In this document: in pieces, positions 1 through 6,882 of the stretch
Layout of the letters: every line of letters begins with the position of its first letter
Numbering within the stretch: position 1 is the first letter of the stretch
Assembly: GCA_002329125.1 (NCBI GenBank)
Contig: DCXX01000029.1
Coordinates: 1 to 10,712 of the forward strand
Source: Fidelibacterota bacterium UBA2125
Lineage (GTDB): Bacteria; Fidelibacterota; Marinisomatia; Marinisomatales; S15-B10
Length of the DNA: 10,712 nt
Direction: 5' to 3'
The notes under the pieces: model-generated
Database searches by the model: none
What the model was told of the DNA's origin: nothing
Seen by the model: the letters and a program-made list of their open reading frames with translations, nothing else
Translations under genes and position numbers: made by a program

Positions 1-1
1 T

Positions 2-847
2 CAAGAGGATGAAGATTCAATGGTTGCGCTGACGCGTGCTTGGGAACTGGGGATCAATCACTGGGATACGGCGGATGTCTATGGCGATGGCCACTCCGAA
101 CAAATAATTAGCTCCATGTGGGGGACAGTCCCTCGGGATGACATATTTCTGGCCACCAAAGTAGGCTGGGCTCCCGGCCCGCACGACTATTTTTATCACC
201 CCGGCCAGATGAAGGGCCAGATGGAGCAGTCACTGCGCAATCTCCAAACTGACTGTGTTGATCTTATCTACTTCCATCACTGTAACTTTGGAAAAAATGA
301 GGAGTATTTGAATGGTGCTATGGAAGTTATGGAAAGGTTTCGGGAAGAGGGAAAGACGCGTTTTATCGGCCTATCGGACTGGGATTCGACAAAGATCATG
401 AAATTTATTGATCGCGTTAACCCTGATGTGGTGCAGCCGTACCGGAACGTGATGGATGATACGTACGCCTCCAGCGGGTTGAAATCTTGGATAGATGAAC
501 ACAACGCGGGAGTCTGCTTCTTCTCACCATTGAAACACGGTCTATTGACAGGGAAGTACACGAAACCCACAACTTTTCCTGAGGGTGATTTCCGGAGGAA
601 CGTGGAGGATTTTAATAATCCAGGGGTAATTTCTAAGATGCGGGAAAATCGGAGGGAATTGGAGGTAAGATTTAAGAACCACCCACAACCGGTAATGCGT
701 GGACTCATTGACACACTTTTAGCAGACGCCCCTACAGGCTGTGTGCTTTTGGGGCAACGGAACAGTCAACAGGTGGAAACAGCTGCCGTGTTGGGAGATA
801 GTATGGAAAAGAAGGATGCTGAATGGGTTTCAGCTCTATACAATTAG
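2..847 (+). CDS. Aldo/keto reductase, 5' end outside window
   Basis: NAD(P)H-dependent cytosolic oxidoreductase of the aldo/keto reductase (TIM-barrel) superfamily; the substrate is not predictable. The frame is open to the left edge: six codons (QEDEDS) precede the first Met at 20, and the text continues the usual AKR strand 'SMVALTRAWELGINHWDTADVYGDGHSE'. The gene therefore almost certainly starts outside the window, and Met20 is internal. Numbering from Met20, the catalytic tetrad is visible: Asp16 and Tyr21 (DTADVYG), Lys47 (ATKVG) and His86 (DLIYFHH). Later AKR landmarks are 'IGLSDWDS', 'QPYRNVMD' (strand with the usual Q-Y-N residues) and 'FFSPLKHGLLTGKY'. The 275 residues seen plus a missing N-terminal part of about 35-40 would give the usual ~315. 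It ends 65 bases before the probable start of the dimethylargininase gene; I see no terminator between them, so cotranscription is possible. Confidence 0.9.
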   Translation, partial: QEDEDSMVALTRAWELGINHWDTADVYGDGHSEQIISSMWGTVPRDDIFLATKVGWAPGPHDYFYHPGQMKGQMEQSLRNLQTDCVDLIYFHHCNFGKNEEYLNGAMEVMERFREEGKTRFIGLSDWDSTKIMKFIDRVNPDVVQPYRNVMDDTYASSGLKSWIDEHNAGVCFFSPLKHGLLTGKYTKPTTFPEGDFRRNVEDFNNPGVISKMRENRRELEVRFKNHPQPVMRGLIDTLLADAPTGCVLLGQRNSQQVETAAVLGDSMEKKDAEWVSALYN

Positions 848-912
848 AAATGAAAAAAATCAGACAACAAAGCTTTGATGGCACCTAAATAATGGTCCTG
901 GTGCAATCACAG

Positions 913-1674
913 ATGTTTTCTAGGGCTATTGTCCGTATTCCTTCAAAAAGCGTGGTAAATGGGCTGTGCTCCAACAATTTTGGGCCACCCGTTTACGAAC
1001 AAGCCATCGAGCAACACTCTGAATACGTAAACGCACTAAAAAAATGTGGTTTGGACGTGATTGTTTTAGACCCCGACGAAGATTTTCCTGACTCTACTTT
1101 TGTAGAAGATACAGCCATATTAACACCTGATGTGGCGATAATTACCAACCCGGGCGCTCCCACCAGGAAGGGAGAAACAAAAAACATCAAATCTGTGTTG
1201 GCTGATTTTTTTCAATCAATAGAAATAATCAAATATCCTGGAACCCTAGATGGTGGTGATATTCTCGTACATGGAAACCATTACTATATAGGGCTGTCTA
1301 CCCGCACAAATGAGGGCGGCGCAAAACAGCTTACCAAAATATTAGATGCACATGGTATGTCGGCCTCCACAGTGGAAGTAGAAAATGGTCTGCATCTTAA
1401 GTCCAGTGTCGCCTACTTAGATAACAACTATTTGGTTGCTCTGGAGGAATACGCTATTCTACCACAATTTAAAAAATTTAACATTCTAAGTATTGATACA
1501 CATGAGCACTATGCTTCAAATTGCGTCTGGATTAACGGTTTTGTACTTGTTCCGAAAGGGTTCCCCAGGGCTAAAAACACCATTGAAGACGCCGGCTATG
1601 AAACCATAGAGCTTGATATGTCAGAATTTCAAAAAATTGACGGTGGACTAAGCTGTTTATCCCTCCGCTTTTAA
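913..1674 (+). CDS. Dimethylargininase / amidinotransferase-fold hydrolase
   Basis: Cytosolic enzyme of the guanidino-group modifying superfamily, most like NG,NG-dimethylarginine dimethylaminohydrolase (DDAH), which hydrolyses methylated arginines to citrulline and methylamines. From Met913 the protein has 253 residues, close to the ~254 of bacterial DDAH. Visible motifs: N-terminal 'RAIVRIP' strand; 'DSTFVEDTA' (substrate-binding acidic residues, D60/E65/D66 in this numbering); 'TLDGGD' with the acidic member of the triad (Asp113); 'LHLKSS' with the catalytic His161; and 'DGGLSCLSLRF' with nucleophile Cys248 near the C-terminus. An in-frame ATG at 892 would add seven residues (MVLVQSQ). I prefer 913 because the family begins with 'MF.RAIVR'. 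Neither start has a good ribosome binding site. DDAH, arginine deiminase and related amidinotransferases share this fold, so the substrate could be a different guanidine. No arginine or citrulline genes lie next to it. Confidence 0.85.
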   Translation: MFSRAIVRIPSKSVVNGLCSNNFGPPVYEQAIEQHSEYVNALKKCGLDVIVLDPDEDFPDSTFVEDTAILTPDVAIITNPGAPTRKGETKNIKSVLADFFQSIEIIKYPGTLDGGDILVHGNHYYIGLSTRTNEGGAKQLTKILDAHGMSASTVEVENGLHLKSSVAYLDNNYLVALEEYAILPQFKKFNILSIDTHEHYASNCVWINGFVLVPKGFPRAKNTIEDAGYETIELDMSEFQKIDGGLSCLSLRF

Positions 1675-1687
1675 TACAACCCCACAA

Positions 1688-1721
1688 TTTGTGTTTATTA
1701 ATCATCAAAATTTTACCTTAG
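1688..1721 (+). promoter_or_regulatory. Weak candidate Bacteroidota-type promoter
   Basis: Between the dimethylargininase stop and the sugar dehydrogenase start lies an A+T-rich stretch with TTTG at 1688-1691 and TACCTTAG at 1714-1721. These resemble the -33 (TTTG) and -7 (TAnnTTTG) elements of Bacteroidota promoters. The 22-base spacer is slightly longer than usual and one position of the -7 box differs. In A+T-rich DNA such matches arise by chance, so this is only a candidate. Confidence 0.2.
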
Positions 1722-1739
1722 CTTGGCCCACCATGTCTG

Positions 1740-2966
1740 ATGCGTGGTAAAATGAGAGCAAAAATCAGTTATATCGTGAAGCACGCTTCCTTTATTCTTT
1801 TTACATCTCTTTTGTTTGCCAACGAACCGATGCTTTCATCGGTTATGATAGCAGAGGGATATAATAAACCAGTTTATATATGCCAAGCTCCCGGGGATAA
1901 TGACATGCTTTTTGTTTTAGAGCAGAGGGGGGTAATAAGACTTATAAAAAACGGCAGGAAGGCGCGAAAACCCTTTGCTGACCTACGGGATCGTGTACAC
2001 AACCCTGTTATCCCTGGCGATGAGCGCGGTCTTTTGGGAATGGCCTTCCATCCGGACTACCAATCAAATGGCTATGTCTATCTCAATTATGTGGATGAAG
2101 ACGATAATACCGTCATTTCAAGGTTTTACGTTACTGATGATCCATACCGCCTGGATAATAATAGTGAAAAAGAATTAATAAAGTTAAAACAACCCTTTTC
2201 CAACCATAATGGCGGTCACATGGTTTTTGGTCCCGATGGTTATCTCTATATTTCTGTTGGTGATGGTGGAAAGTGGGGAGATCCCTATAATAACTCACAA
2301 AACCTGGAGAACCTTTTTGGTAAAATTTTACGCATTGATGTAAACACTGGCGACCCTTATGCCATACCAGAAGACAATCCATTCAGAAACAATCCAAACA
2401 GAAGAGGAGAAATCTGGTTGTATGGTTTACGTAATGCCTGGCGTTTTTCCTTTGATAGAGTTACGGGCGATATGTACGTTGGTGATGTGGGTCAGGACAT
2501 GTGGGAAGAGATTGATTTCGTACCAGCAAGAAACGCCGGCGGCCAGAATTTTGGGTGGCGAGCGATGGAAGGTACACACTGTTATAATCCCCCGGAAGAA
2601 TGCGAACACATTGGGGAACCACCCATCTATGAATATCCCAATGATGCCAACTACATGAAAGTTCTCACCGGTATGGACGAACCCAATGTGGATGGATGTT
2701 CAGTTACTGGCGGCTATGTATATCGCGGGAATAAAATCCCAAGCTTATGGGGCACTTATTTTTTCGCTGACTACTGTTCTGGTAATATTTGGACGTTTAG
2801 AGAAGTTGAAGGTGTGGCTACGGATTTTCGTAATCGCACAACAGAGATCAACCTGGGTGGCGGCGAGTTTATAAATTACATTTCTTCCTTTGGCGAGGAT
2901 AACGATGGAGAACTTTATTTTGTGGATTATAATGGAGCAATTTATAAACTGGCAATCTTGGAATAG
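1740..2966 (+). CDS. Exported PQQ-dependent sugar dehydrogenase (GSDH family)
   Basis: Soluble glucose/sorbosone dehydrogenase family six-bladed beta-propeller (also related to the hedgehog-interacting protein propeller), expected in the periplasm or outside the cell; members oxidise sugars or other alcohols using PQQ. A signal peptide covers residues ~5-27 (hydrophobic 'ASFILFTSLLFA', likely cut before NEP). Family motifs in order: 'GDERGLLGMAFHPDY' (~93-106), 'NHNGGHMVFGPDGYLYISVGDGG' (154-177) with His156 at the place of the general base of Acinetobacter sGDH, 'NLFGKILRIDV', 'LYGLRNAWRFSFD' with Arg231, 'MYVGDVGQDMWEEID', and 'GCSVTGGYVYRG...GTYFFADYCSGNIW'. Cysteines in 'HCYNPPEEC', 'GCS' and 'DYCSG' fit disulfides in an exported protein. 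The 408-residue length is normal. Met1 (1740) and Met5 (1752) are both possible starts; neither has a clear ribosome binding site. PQQ use is inferred from the family, and no PQQ synthesis gene is in the window. Confidence 0.88.
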   Translation: MRGKMRAKISYIVKHASFILFTSLLFANEPMLSSVMIAEGYNKPVYICQAPGDNDMLFVLEQRGVIRLIKNGRKARKPFADLRDRVHNPVIPGDERGLLGMAFHPDYQSNGYVYLNYVDEDDNTVISRFYVTDDPYRLDNNSEKELIKLKQPFSNHNGGHMVFGPDGYLYISVGDGGKWGDPYNNSQNLENLFGKILRIDVNTGDPYAIPEDNPFRNNPNRRGEIWLYGLRNAWRFSFDRVTGDMYVGDVGQDMWEEIDFVPARNAGGQNFGWRAMEGTHCYNPPEECEHIGEPPIYEYPNDANYMKVLTGMDEPNVDGCSVTGGYVYRGNKIPSLWGTYFFADYCSGNIWTFREVEGVATDFRNRTTEINLGGGEFINYISSFGEDNDGELYFVDYNGAIYKLAILE

Positions 2967-2975
2967 GAGGAACAA

Positions 2976-3356
2976 ATGGAACCAAGAATTTTGGCTGGCA
3001 CCGTATTCATCACACTTGCAATGATCGCCTTTAGTGTGGCGGTCTATAAGGAGAGGAAAAAGCGCCTTTTAACGAACTTGATAGCGAGGTTACTTATGGC
3101 CGGGACTGTTTTTGATGTTACAGCCACAACTCTTATGTCACTGGGCGCAAAAAGCTCACCATTTACCCTACACGGGATTTTGGGATATACAGGAATGGGG
3201 GCGATGGTTCTTATTACCATCTTTTATTGGAAGACTTTGTCTGTGAGCGGCCCAAATCAGCCCGTATCTCAAAGATTTCACACCGCTATGGGCTATGTAT
3301 ACCTCCTGTGGATGGTAACTTTCATTACAGGGGCGATGATAGGAATAAGTCGCTAG
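2976..3356 (+). CDS. Small four-helix membrane protein, TIGR03987/HsmA-like
   Basis: Inner-membrane protein of 126 residues with four predicted helices (about 5-24, 36-56, 66-87 and 105-123). It carries a basic loop 'KERKKRLL' after helix 1, the segment 'GTVFDVTATTLMS' in helix 2, a His at the start of helix 3 (His66, 'LHGILGYTGMGAM') and a His at the start of helix 4 (His102, 'RFHTAMGYVYLLWMVTFITGAMIG'). From memory this pattern resembles the TIGR03987 / HsmA family of uncharacterised membrane proteins; I cannot confirm it by search. An AGGAGG at 2965-2970 overlaps the stop codon of the sugar dehydrogenase and lies five bases before the ATG, so the two genes are very probably cotranscribed. 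The paired His residues could bind haem or metal, which is speculation. Confidence 0.8.
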   Translation: MEPRILAGTVFITLAMIAFSVAVYKERKKRLLTNLIARLLMAGTVFDVTATTLMSLGAKSSPFTLHGILGYTGMGAMVLITIFYWKTLSVSGPNQPVSQRFHTAMGYVYLLWMVTFITGAMIGISR

Positions 3357-3391
3357 GCGGATAAATGAGAGGCAGTATAGTGGGGCACCAT

Positions 3392-4585
3392 TTAACCAGC
3401 GACCACAATCTTGTTTTTAATCAACAAATCTATCTCTCCATCACTGTACCCCAAACCAGAAAGAATTTCCTGTGTGTGTTGTCCAATTGTATCTGGTGGA
3501 TTCGATTTTAAGTTGAAATTACTTTCCCCGTATTCGATGGGAGTGCGAGGCATTTTGGTTTGTGTACCATCTGGAAACGTAGTCTCAAGCAGCCCTGATC
3601 CTTGGTTGAGTTGCGGGTCATTAAACAGGTCTTCTGGTGTTGCTATGGGTGCGAATGGTATTCCCGCTTCCTGACACCGCCCAATAATTTCATTTTTGGT
3701 GAGACCCAACATCATTTTCTCCAGATCCGGTAGAAGCCACTCACGTTCTGTGATACGGTCATTGTTAGTGGTTAGGCGGCTATCGTTGAACAAATCATTT
3801 CGATCAAATACCTTACAAAACCGCTCCCAATGCTTATCACTGATAAGACCTATGAACAATTTTTCATCGTCTGAAGTATCGAATATTCGATAAACGGCCC
3901 AGGCGCTGATTCTGGCCGGCATGGGTGGAATGGGGTCTTCAGAAAGGGCGGCATAAGCCATGTGTTGTCCCATAAGAAAGGCACAGGTCTCAAAAAGCGC
4001 ACTTTTAATGAATTTTCCTTTCCTTGTGCGCTCACGCTCGTAAAGTGCAGTAAGAATGCCGATGACGGCGAACATACCACCAGAGATGTCAACGATGGAT
4101 GCTCCTGCCCGTGTAGGCTGCCCTGGAGGGCCTGTCATGTAAGCCATACCGCCCATCATCTGGACAACTTCGTCCATGGCGTGACGTTTTTCGTATGGAC
4201 CGCTAAGGAATCCCTTCAGTGATGCGTAGATGAGTTGAGAGTTTATCTTCTTCATTTTATCAAATCCGTAGCCTATCCGGTCCATTGTCCCAGGGCCAAA
4301 ATTTTCCACCAGAACATCAACCTGCCCCACAAGTTTGTGAAGAATTTCTCTCCCTTTATCTGATTTGATATCTATAGCGATACATCTTTTGTTGCGATTG
4401 TAGAAAGAGTAGTAGCCGATACCGAACCCCCGGAGGCGTCTAGTAGGATCACCAGTGACAGGTTCAATACGGATTACATCAGCGCCCATGTCGGCGAGTA
4501 TTACGCCACAGGACGGCCCCATAACTGCGTGGGTGAACTCTAAAACCTTAACAGATCTCAAGGGAAGCATATCTGTGTTAGCCAT
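3392..4585 (-). CDS. Class III (CaiB/BaiF) CoA-transferase
   Basis: Cytosolic family III CoA-transferase, which moves CoA between carboxylic acids through an aspartyl-CoA anhydride intermediate. The 397-residue length is normal. N-terminal CoA-binding signature: 'LRSVKVLEFTHAVMGPSCGVILADMGADVIRIEP' (9-42), then 'RNKRCIAIDIKSDKG' and 'DVLVENFGPGTMDRIGYG' (90-107). The catalytic Asp is most likely Asp166 in 'GASIVDISGGMFAVIGILTAL', the position of Asp169 in formyl-CoA transferase. The start is fixed by a GGAGGA (plus-strand complement at 4591-4596) five bases before the ATG. The gene diverges from the lyase/hydratase operon across 150 bases and converges with the small membrane protein gene, with 35 bases between stops and no obvious hairpin. 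Family III includes succinyl-CoA:(R)-citramalate, mesaconyl-CoA and itaconate CoA-transferases. With the neighbouring lyase, a citramalate-type acceptor is my preferred inference, but the acceptor cannot be read from the sequence. Confidence 0.9.
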   Translation of the reverse strand: MANTDMLPLRSVKVLEFTHAVMGPSCGVILADMGADVIRIEPVTGDPTRRLRGFGIGYYSFYNRNKRCIAIDIKSDKGREILHKLVGQVDVLVENFGPGTMDRIGYGFDKMKKINSQLIYASLKGFLSGPYEKRHAMDEVVQMMGGMAYMTGPPGQPTRAGASIVDISGGMFAVIGILTALYERERTRKGKFIKSALFETCAFLMGQHMAYAALSEDPIPPMPARISAWAVYRIFDTSDDEKLFIGLISDKHWERFCKVFDRNDLFNDSRLTTNNDRITEREWLLPDLEKMMLGLTKNEIIGRCQEAGIPFAPIATPEDLFNDPQLNQGSGLLETTFPDGTQTKMPRTPIEYGESNFNLKSNPPDTIGQHTQEILSGLGYSDGEIDLLIKNKIVVAG

Positions 4586-4735
4586 TCTTTTCCTCCGTCG
4601 GTTGAATAAAGAAATTTGAGAGTTTCACCGGCAGAAACCAAGAATCAAATGAGGGCTCAGTGTCTAGGTCGGCAAAAACTACTTTTCTATTAACTTCGTC
4701 CGTAAATTTCCCCCCAATTCACAACTGAAGATCAC
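4586..4735. promoter_or_regulatory. Divergent intergenic region of CoA-transferase/lyase cluster
   Basis: This 150-base spacer must hold the promoters for both the minus-strand CoA-transferase and the plus-strand lyase-hydratase operon. I see no strong sigma-70 or Bacteroidota-type boxes in either direction. A short inverted repeat, GTTTC (4622-4626) and GAAAC (4634-4638) with a 7-base gap, could be an operator half-site pair, but five-base arms are weak evidence. The ribosome binding site of the CoA-transferase is at 4591-4596. No regulator gene is encoded in the window. Confidence 0.4.
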
Positions 4736-5635
4736 ATGTCCTTACCTGAAACAGTTATTCTGACAGAGGTTGGCCTTCGAGATGGCCTGCAGAGCGTTGC
4801 CGAGTTGGTACCCTCGGAAGCAAAGCTTGATGCTATTCAAAAATTAGTAGACGCCGGACTAAAGCAGGTTCAAGTTACATCCTTTGTACATCCTAAGTGG
4901 GTACCCCAAATGGCGGATGCGGAAGAGGTCTGTGCAGGTTTGCCGGAAACGACCGAAGACGTGGTTTTTAGCGGTCTAGTCTTGAACGCTAAAGGTGTGG
5001 AGAGGGCTTCAGCTGCGGGACTTAAACGAGTGGATGCGTCCATTTCCACCAGCGATACACACAGCCGAAAAAATGCCAACATGGGATTGGACGAAGCCCT
5101 GAAGCATCTAAAGAAAATGGTAGCACTGGCTAACGATGCTGGTATGGAAGTTCGTGCTGGACTGCAGAGCGTATGGGGTTGTGTTTATGATGGATATCCC
5201 CCCGATGAACGTATTGTAGATATGGTTTCCAAGGTTATAGACATGGGAGTTATCGCTCTCTCCTTGGCTGATTCCACGGGCATGGCTAACCCGAATTCCA
5301 TAAAACAGCTCCTTGAAAAAACCCTCCCACTTTGTCAAGACACTCCTGTGGTTCTTCATCTACACGACACCCGGGGACTTGGAATAGCAAATGTTGTTGC
5401 TGCGATGGAAATGGGCGTGAACCAATTTGATACAGCGCTAGGTGGGTTGGGAGGGTGCCCATTTATAAAGGGAGCCACAGGCAATATTGCGACAGAGGAC
5501 ACAATAAATTTGATGAACGAAATGGGAATTGATACGGGGGTTGATTTAAGCAAAGTGGCTCAAACATCAAAGGCTTTACAGGAGTCAGTTCCCGAGAGTT
5601 GTTTTACCGGAAAATTATACAAAATGGAGAATTGA
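4736..5635 (+). CDS. HMG-CoA lyase family enzyme, possible (R)-citramalyl-CoA lyase
   Basis: Cytosolic TIM-barrel lyase of the 3-hydroxy-3-methylglutaryl-CoA lyase family, which cleaves 3-hydroxy-3-methylacyl-CoA esters to acetyl-CoA and a keto acid. The 299-residue length is typical. Motifs: 'EVGLRDGLQS' with Arg15-Asp16 (metal and substrate binding), 'VQVTSFVHPKWVPQMADAEEV', 'STSDTHSRKN', 'WGCVYDGYPP', metal-ligand histidines His208 and His210 in 'HLHDTRGLG', and 'GGLGGCPF' with catalytic Cys241. The last motif separates lyases from LeuA-type synthases. Classical HMG-CoA lyases usually read 'HDTYG' here; this one has Arg213 instead of Tyr. The family also includes (R)-citramalyl-CoA lyase of Chloroflexus (acetyl-CoA + pyruvate), which fits the CoA-transferase and LeuCD-like neighbours better than leucine breakdown. 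The ATG is preceded only by a weak 'GAAG'. The stop overlaps the next start (TGATG). Family is secure; substrate is inferred. Confidence 0.88.
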   Translation: MSLPETVILTEVGLRDGLQSVAELVPSEAKLDAIQKLVDAGLKQVQVTSFVHPKWVPQMADAEEVCAGLPETTEDVVFSGLVLNAKGVERASAAGLKRVDASISTSDTHSRKNANMGLDEALKHLKKMVALANDAGMEVRAGLQSVWGCVYDGYPPDERIVDMVSKVIDMGVIALSLADSTGMANPNSIKQLLEKTLPLCQDTPVVLHLHDTRGLGIANVVAAMEMGVNQFDTALGGLGGCPFIKGATGNIATEDTINLMNEMGIDTGVDLSKVAQTSKALQESVPESCFTGKLYKMEN

Positions 5636-6882
5636 TGGGACAGACCATTGTAGAGAAAATTCTCTCCCGCCACGCAGGCAAGGATGTTGAAGCCAGTGAT
5701 CTTGCTATCGTCAACGTAGATGCAGCCATGGCCACAGATGCAAGCGCCCCCTTCGCTATAAAAGCTTTCCGTGAGATGGGAGGTAAAAAGCCGTGGAATC
5801 CCGAAAGAATGGTGTTTGTGATAGATCATGGAGCGCCGGCACCCAATGAACGCATTGCCAACCTTCATAAGATTATTCGCGAATTTACAACGGAAACCGG
5901 AAGTACTCTCTTCGATGCCGGTTCCGGTATCTGTCATCAAATCATGATAGACGAAGAACAGGCACACCCAGGCGAGCTCATCATCGGCGCCGACTCTCAC
6001 TCGGTGACTTACGGTGCCATCGGTGCTTTTTCCACCGGTGTTGGCGCGACAGATTTGGCTGCCGTAATGCTTACCGGAAAGACGTGGCTGAAGGTACCCC
6101 CTACTATTAGAGTGGAGTTGAACGGCAGACCGAATCCCGGTGTGCAGTCCAAGGATATAATTCTAGCGGTGGTGGAGAAGCTTGGGATGGATGGCGCCAC
6201 ATACAAAGCGCTGGAATATTCAGGGTCAGCCTTGGAGTATCTTTCTCTCGGCGGACGGATGACCATCGCTAATATGGCAGTAGAAATGGGTGGGAAAGCC
6301 GGTGTCATCGAAACAACTGGACTTGAACTTCCCTATGATTTTGAACATATCCATCCCGATTCTGACGCCAATTATATTGCGGAATATTCAATTGATATCT
6401 CTGCGTTGAGGCCGAAGGTGAGCACTCCTCACTCACCGGCAAATGTTTCCGATATTGATGAAGTATTGGGAACAAAGATAGATTTGGTTTTTCTCGGCAC
6501 ATGTACAAACGGGCGACTGGAAGACCTTCACACGGCGGCATCTATTTTAAAGAAAAAGAAATTGGCGCCTGGAGTTCGGATGATAGTGACACCCGCCTCC
6601 CGAAAAGTGATGAATGCCGCAATGGCTGATGGAACGATGAATATTCTTTCTGATGCAGGTGCAATGTTTATTCCACCGGGATGTGGACCGTGTGTTGGAA
6701 CTCATCTCGGTGTGCCGGCAGACTCTGAAACAATTCTATCCACTGCGAACCGGAATTTTCCCGGTCGCATGGGGAATCCTAAGGCTCAGGTGTTTCTTTC
6801 GTCGCCCGCAACGGTGGCTGCTTCTGCCCTTAAGGGTGAAATTACAGATCCGACTGAAGTAATGGAGGAGATTATATCATGA
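5635..6882 (+). CDS. LeuC-like hydro-lyase large subunit (aconitase superfamily)
   Basis: Large subunit of a two-subunit [4Fe-4S] hydro-lyase of the isopropylmalate isomerase / homoaconitase / dimethylmalate dehydratase group; it holds the cluster and catalyses dehydration-hydration of 2-hydroxy-dicarboxylates. 415 residues, like the short 'type 2' LeuC proteins (~420) rather than the ~470-residue enterobacterial LeuC. Cluster ligands are visible: Cys290 (LGTCTNGRLEDL) and Cys350/Cys353 (PPGCGPCVGTHLG). Other motifs: 'FVIDHGAPAPNERIANLH', 'GICHQIM', 'ELIIGADSHSVTYGAIGAFSTGVGATDLA' and 'NRNFPGRMGNP'. The start at 5635 is chosen because it overlaps the lyase stop as TGATG and has GGAG five bases before it; an in-frame ATG at 5599 would overlap the lyase by 37 bases. 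The overlaps indicate translational coupling with the lyase and the small subunit. The substrate may be citraconate/(R)-citramalate, by context; leucine synthesis is less likely because no leuA or leuB is present. Confidence 0.9.
   Translation: MGQTIVEKILSRHAGKDVEASDLAIVNVDAAMATDASAPFAIKAFREMGGKKPWNPERMVFVIDHGAPAPNERIANLHKIIREFTTETGSTLFDAGSGICHQIMIDEEQAHPGELIIGADSHSVTYGAIGAFSTGVGATDLAAVMLTGKTWLKVPPTIRVELNGRPNPGVQSKDIILAVVEKLGMDGATYKALEYSGSALEYLSLGGRMTIANMAVEMGGKAGVIETTGLELPYDFEHIHPDSDANYIAEYSIDISALRPKVSTPHSPANVSDIDEVLGTKIDLVFLGTCTNGRLEDLHTAASILKKKKLAPGVRMIVTPASRKVMNAAMADGTMNILSDAGAMFIPPGCGPCVGTHLGVPADSETILSTANRNFPGRMGNPKAQVFLSSPATVAASALKGEITDPTEVMEEIIS

Noticed and set aside
892..912. ATG at 892 as the start of the dimethylargininase gene
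   Set aside because: The seven additional residues do not fit the family's N-terminus, which normally begins just before 'RAIVR'; Met at 913 gives the usual length.
5599..5634. Upstream ATG at 5599 as the start of the large hydro-lyase subunit
   Set aside because: It would lie inside the lyase gene and add 12 unconserved-looking residues. The ATG at 5635 has a GGAG site and a TGATG overlap.
4736..5635. Reading the lyase gene as a LeuA-type isopropylmalate or citramalate synthase, given the LeuCD-like genes next to it
   Set aside because: The protein has the HMG-CoA lyase signature GGLGGCPF with catalytic Cys241 and the family's ~300-residue length, and lacks the C-terminal regulatory domain common in LeuA-type synthases.
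5560..6000. 146-residue antisense frame opposite the LeuC-like gene
   Set aside because: It overlaps a gene with intact catalytic motifs, and its translation shows no recognisable domain; it is a shadow frame. The same holds for the antisense frames at 277-714 and 9045-9401.
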